Shown one piece after another: positions 61,865 to 64,000 of a stretch of DNA of 64,000 nt (positions within the stretch are counted from its first letter, which is position 1; every line of letters starts with the position of its first letter). Where the stretch lies: positions 1 through 64,000 of the forward strand of contig CANJQH010000009.1 in NCBI GenBank assembly GCA_947476335.1, written 5' to 3'. Source of the stretch: Anaerolineae bacterium (GTDB taxonomy: Bacteria; Chloroflexota; Anaerolineae; J036; Brachytrichaceae). The notes beneath the pieces were generated by a model that worked only from the letters and a program-made list of their open reading frames with translations, was not told the origin of the DNA and searched no databases. The translations under genes and the position numbers were made by a program.

Positions 61865-61976
61865 GTAATTACTCAGGCCCAAATCAGTATTTCCCGCGAA
61901 ACACGCGATTCCTTCCCCCTTCGGGGGAAGGAATCGCGTGTTTCGCGTTGGAAAAATGGCTGGCCTGAATAGTTAC
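61865..61976 (+). mobile_element. Family A MITE, full length, alternative stem sequence
   Basis: 112 bp. The stem is CACGCGATTCCTTCCCC / GGGGAAGGAATCGCGTG, changed on both arms relative to the common form. No target duplication is seen; recombination with a neighbour is possible. Confidence 0.9.
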
Positions 61977-62003
61977 ATTAATTTTGAATGATTTTGAATG
62001 AAT

Positions 62004-62115
62004 GTAATTACTCAGGCCCAAATCAGTATTTCCCGCGAAACACACGATTCTCTCCCCCTTCGGGGGAGAGAATCGTGTGTTTCGCGTTGGAAAAATGGCT
62101 GGCCTGAGTAGTTAC
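62004..62115 (+). mobile_element. Family A MITE, full length with target duplication GAATGAAT
   Basis: 112 bp, 27 bp from the previous copy in the same orientation. GAATGAAT lies at 61996-62003 and 62116-62123. The stem carries ACGATTCTC / GAGAATCGT, again changed on both arms. Confidence 0.95.
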
Positions 62116-62122
62116 GAATGAA

Positions 62123-63121
62123 TTAATTTTGAATATTGAACGACGTCGTGCAACGCGCCACTTCATCTCCGTTGCTGCCGAATACGAGAAGGCGCGCAAA
62201 ATAAGTGCCATTGACGAACAGCGCCGATTGAAAGCGCGCCGGCAACAGCATTTGTTCGGTCACGCTCGCATTGCTTTCCCAGAGCGAACGCCAAACGGAT
62301 TCGCCCGCCGGAAGGACTTCTAGCCTGTACCGGCCGCCGGCGAACACGGCACTGCCGACGATATCGTACTCGCCGCTCACTGTCTCGCCAGTTGCTGGGC
62401 GCGTCAATCGGGCAACAGTACCGCACACAGCATCGGCGACTGGCGGCGCAGCGGCGGTGTCAAACAATATGGTCAGTTCCGGCGTTGCTTCACTTGTGCC
62501 CTGCAGCACAGGCAGTGCGGCGATTGACTCAGAGGTCGGCGCATTCGTCGCCGTCGGGATAGCAAATACCGTCGGAGTGTCGGCTGGCGGCACAGTCGGC
62601 AGCATATCAACGGCCGACAACGGCTCTGGCGTCGTCGTCGGCGCCGGCGAATCGATGCCGGGCATCGGTGTAGCCGTCACCGCCACCAGCAGCGATTCAT
62701 CGAGGCTCGGCGTCGGCATACTCATTGGGTCAGGGTTGCTCGTCGCGCCCGCCACACTCTGTGCCACAGCCTGCGCCTGCTGCAAATCAGCCGTCGGCAA
62801 CGGCGTAATCAACAGGCTGAAGGGGGTGGAAGTTATCTTCATCGTGGCCACAGCGCCATTGGACGAAGTTGTGACGATGGTCGATGCGTCGCTGCGGCTG
62901 GTCAGCCAATACACGCCGCCACCCAATGCGAGAAAGAACAACGCGCGAGTGAAGTAGGTCGCCGCGCGCCGCACCACAGCCGTACGCTCCAGCCGAAACG
63001 ACACACGTTCCAAATCGCGCGTCGACATCAGCCCACCAAACAGGAAAATAATCACCCCGGCAGCGCATGCGACCAGCAGCACCGCGCGCAGCTGAATGAT
63101 GTTCTGAGCAATAACTTCCAT
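62123..63121 (-). CDS. Membrane protein with Thr/Pro-rich linker and C-terminal beta domain
   Basis: The 332-residue protein has two transmembrane helices near the N-terminus (about 14-33 and 57-72), a long Thr/Pro/Ala-rich linker (about 95-230) and a C-terminal domain. That domain has the strand pattern SGEYDIVGSAVFAGGRYRLE and two Cys that could pair. It probably presents a small beta-sandwich domain outside the cell. No function is assigned. The overall style resembles the PP2C-like protein's tail at 7-8.6 kb. Its last codons abut the MITE target duplication. Confidence 0.5.
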   Translation of the reverse strand: MEVIAQNIIQLRAVLLVACAAGVIIFLFGGLMSTRDLERVSFRLERTAVVRRAATYFTRALFFLALGGGVYWLTSRSDASTIVTTSSNGAVATMKITSTPFSLLITPLPTADLQQAQAVAQSVAGATSNPDPMSMPTPSLDESLLVAVTATPMPGIDSPAPTTTPEPLSAVDMLPTVPPADTPTVFAIPTATNAPTSESIAALPVLQGTSEATPELTILFDTAAAPPVADAVCGTVARLTRPATGETVSGEYDIVGSAVFAGGRYRLEVLPAGESVWRSLWESNASVTEQMLLPARFQSALFVNGTYFARLLVFGSNGDEVARCTTSFNIQN

Positions 63122-63159
63122 GTACGCGTCGCCGACGACTTCGTCAGGCGTTTGCCAAA

Positions 63160-64000
63160 TCAGGCCAGCTGCGCCAACACGCCGCGCACGATGCTGATCA
63201 GCTTCGGCGCGATCTTCACACTAGCCGTGGTCACTTCCTCATGCGAAGGCGGTTCGCCTTCGTCCGGCGAAAGACGCGCCAGGTTGGTGATGCCGCTAAA
63301 GCCCAACACCTTCATGCCGCTGTGCCGCGCCACGAGCACTTCGTTCACCGTCGACATGCCGACGGCGTCGGCGCCGATCGTGCGCAAAAAGCGCAGTTCG
63401 GCCGGGGTTTCGAATGCCGGGCCTGACAAGCCGACATAGACGCCTTCCTGCAGCGGCACGCTGCTTTCGACCGCCACCCGCTTCGCCAGAGCGCGCAGCT
63501 CAGCATCATAGGCTGTGGTCATCTCCGGGAAGCGCGGACCGAACGAATCGAGGTTCGGCCCAATCAGCGGATTTACGCCGGACATGCCAAGGAAATTCAC
63601 ATGATCGGAAATCAGCATCAGGTCGGCAACTTCAAAGCCGCGATTAATGCCGCCGGCGGCGTTCGTCACGATCAGCGTGTCGGCGCCAAGGCGGCGACCC
63701 ACGCGCACGGGCAGCGTCACCTGCCACATCGGATGCCCTTCGTAAAAATGCACGCGTCCCTGCATCACGCCGACCGGCACACCGAGCAGTTCGCCAATCA
63801 CGAAGCGGCCACTGTGGCCGGGTACGGTCGACTGCGCAAAATGCGGAATATCGCTGTACGGAATCACGACTGGGTTGCGCACTTCGTCGGCGAGCGGGCC
63901 AAGCCCACTCCCCAGCACGATCATCACACGCCAGTCTCGCGGCGCACGTGTGCGAATGTAATCCGCAGCTTCCTGAATTTCTTTTTCCTGATCAACGTGT
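63160..64000 (-). CDS. Purine nucleoside phosphorylase (5' end beyond window)
   Basis: About 279 residues are visible and the frame is open to the window edge (HVDQEKEIQEAADYIRTRAP at the upstream end), so only a few N-terminal residues are missing. The protein matches trimeric class I purine nucleoside phosphorylases: VLGSGLGPLAD (phosphate loop), VPGHSGRFVIG, RVHFYEGHP, VTNAAGGIN, GPAFETPAELRFLR and VGMSTVNEV. It splits inosine/guanosine with phosphate in purine salvage. The apparent GTG start at 63927 is internal. Confidence 0.93.
   Translation of the reverse strand, partial: HVDQEKEIQEAADYIRTRAPRDWRVMIVLGSGLGPLADEVRNPVVIPYSDIPHFAQSTVPGHSGRFVIGELLGVPVGVMQGRVHFYEGHPMWQVTLPVRVGRRLGADTLIVTNAAGGINRGFEVADLMLISDHVNFLGMSGVNPLIGPNLDSFGPRFPEMTTAYDAELRALAKRVAVESSVPLQEGVYVGLSGPAFETPAELRFLRTIGADAVGMSTVNEVLVARHSGMKVLGFSGITNLARLSPDEGEPPSHEEVTTASVKIAPKLISIVRGVLAQLA

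Noticed and set aside
63160-63927. Purine nucleoside phosphorylase starting at 63927
   Set aside because: The frame stays open to the window edge with family-typical N-terminal residues, so the real start is outside the window.

Overview
The window is a GC-rich bacterial chromosome segment, most likely from a Chloroflexota (Anaerolineae-like) bacterium. This is inferred from a T-box-controlled leuS, a fused transaldolase/glucose-6-phosphate isomerase, a PP2C-like protein with a transmembrane segment and a Thr/Pro-rich tail, and a membrane GAF-type sensor with a C-terminal segment of a type I associate with that phylum. No rRNA, plasmid, phage or CRISPR locus was seen. One tRNA gene (Ala, GGC anticodon) is present.

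Layout. 1-12.3 kb: mutarotase-like proteins, a frameshifted AHSA1-type gene, glutamate synthase gltB, a PP2C-like membrane protein, a GH3 glycosidase with a PA14 insert, and an SseB-like protein. 12.5-15.7 kb: tRNA-Ala, a leucine T-box leader and leuS. 15.8-21.5 kb: sugar-acid/alcohol metabolism (Fe-ADH, galactonate-dehydratase-like enzyme, CutC, SDR, FGGY kinase). 21.6-30.4 kb: zincin-like protein, nadE overlapping a GAF/GAF histidine kinase, a C45 Ntn-hydrolase, an sbtA-like transporter interrupted by an amber codon, an SDR and a TRIC-like channel. 30.5-40.9 kb: an ABC ATPase, then the oxidative pentose-phosphate operon tal-pgi/gnd/zwf/pgl, rpiB and glucan phosphorylase. 41-49 kb: glycosyltransferase, MocA-like nucleotidyltransferase, dtd, an inositol-phosphatase-like enzyme, acnA and an acyltransferase.

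49-58 kb is the most unusual coding region. A minus-strand run encodes GTP cyclohydrolase II, a RibD-type reductase, a Zn-type dehydrogenase, an NAD-dependent epimerase, a divergent 6-pyruvoyl-tetrahydropterin-synthase homologue (catalytic Cys replaced by Glu), a GT4 glycosyltransferase and a SAM methyltransferase. A divergent MFS exporter and a second methyltransferase/glycosyltransferase pair sit beside it. This looks like a pathway turning GTP-derived diaminopyrimidine or pterin into a glycosylated, methylated product. 58-64 kb: ThuA-like protein, membrane sensor, acetyltransferase, a Pro/Thr-rich membrane protein and a purine nucleoside phosphorylase that runs off the end.

The non-coding space is dominated by small mobile repeats. 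Family A is a 112-bp palindromic MITE with 15-bp terminal inverted repeats (GTAACTACTCAGGCC), a long stem capped by TTCG and 8-bp target duplications: twelve full-length copies plus remnants. Family B is a 94-bp hairpin element (about 90 bp plus TA ends), once nested inside a family A copy. Family C is a 99-bp repeat (two copies) plus a 67-bp near-perfect palindrome. Short tandem repeats (9, 12, 13 and 17 bp periods) are also frequent, some inside genes. All functions are inferred by reading the sequence; no database search was run.
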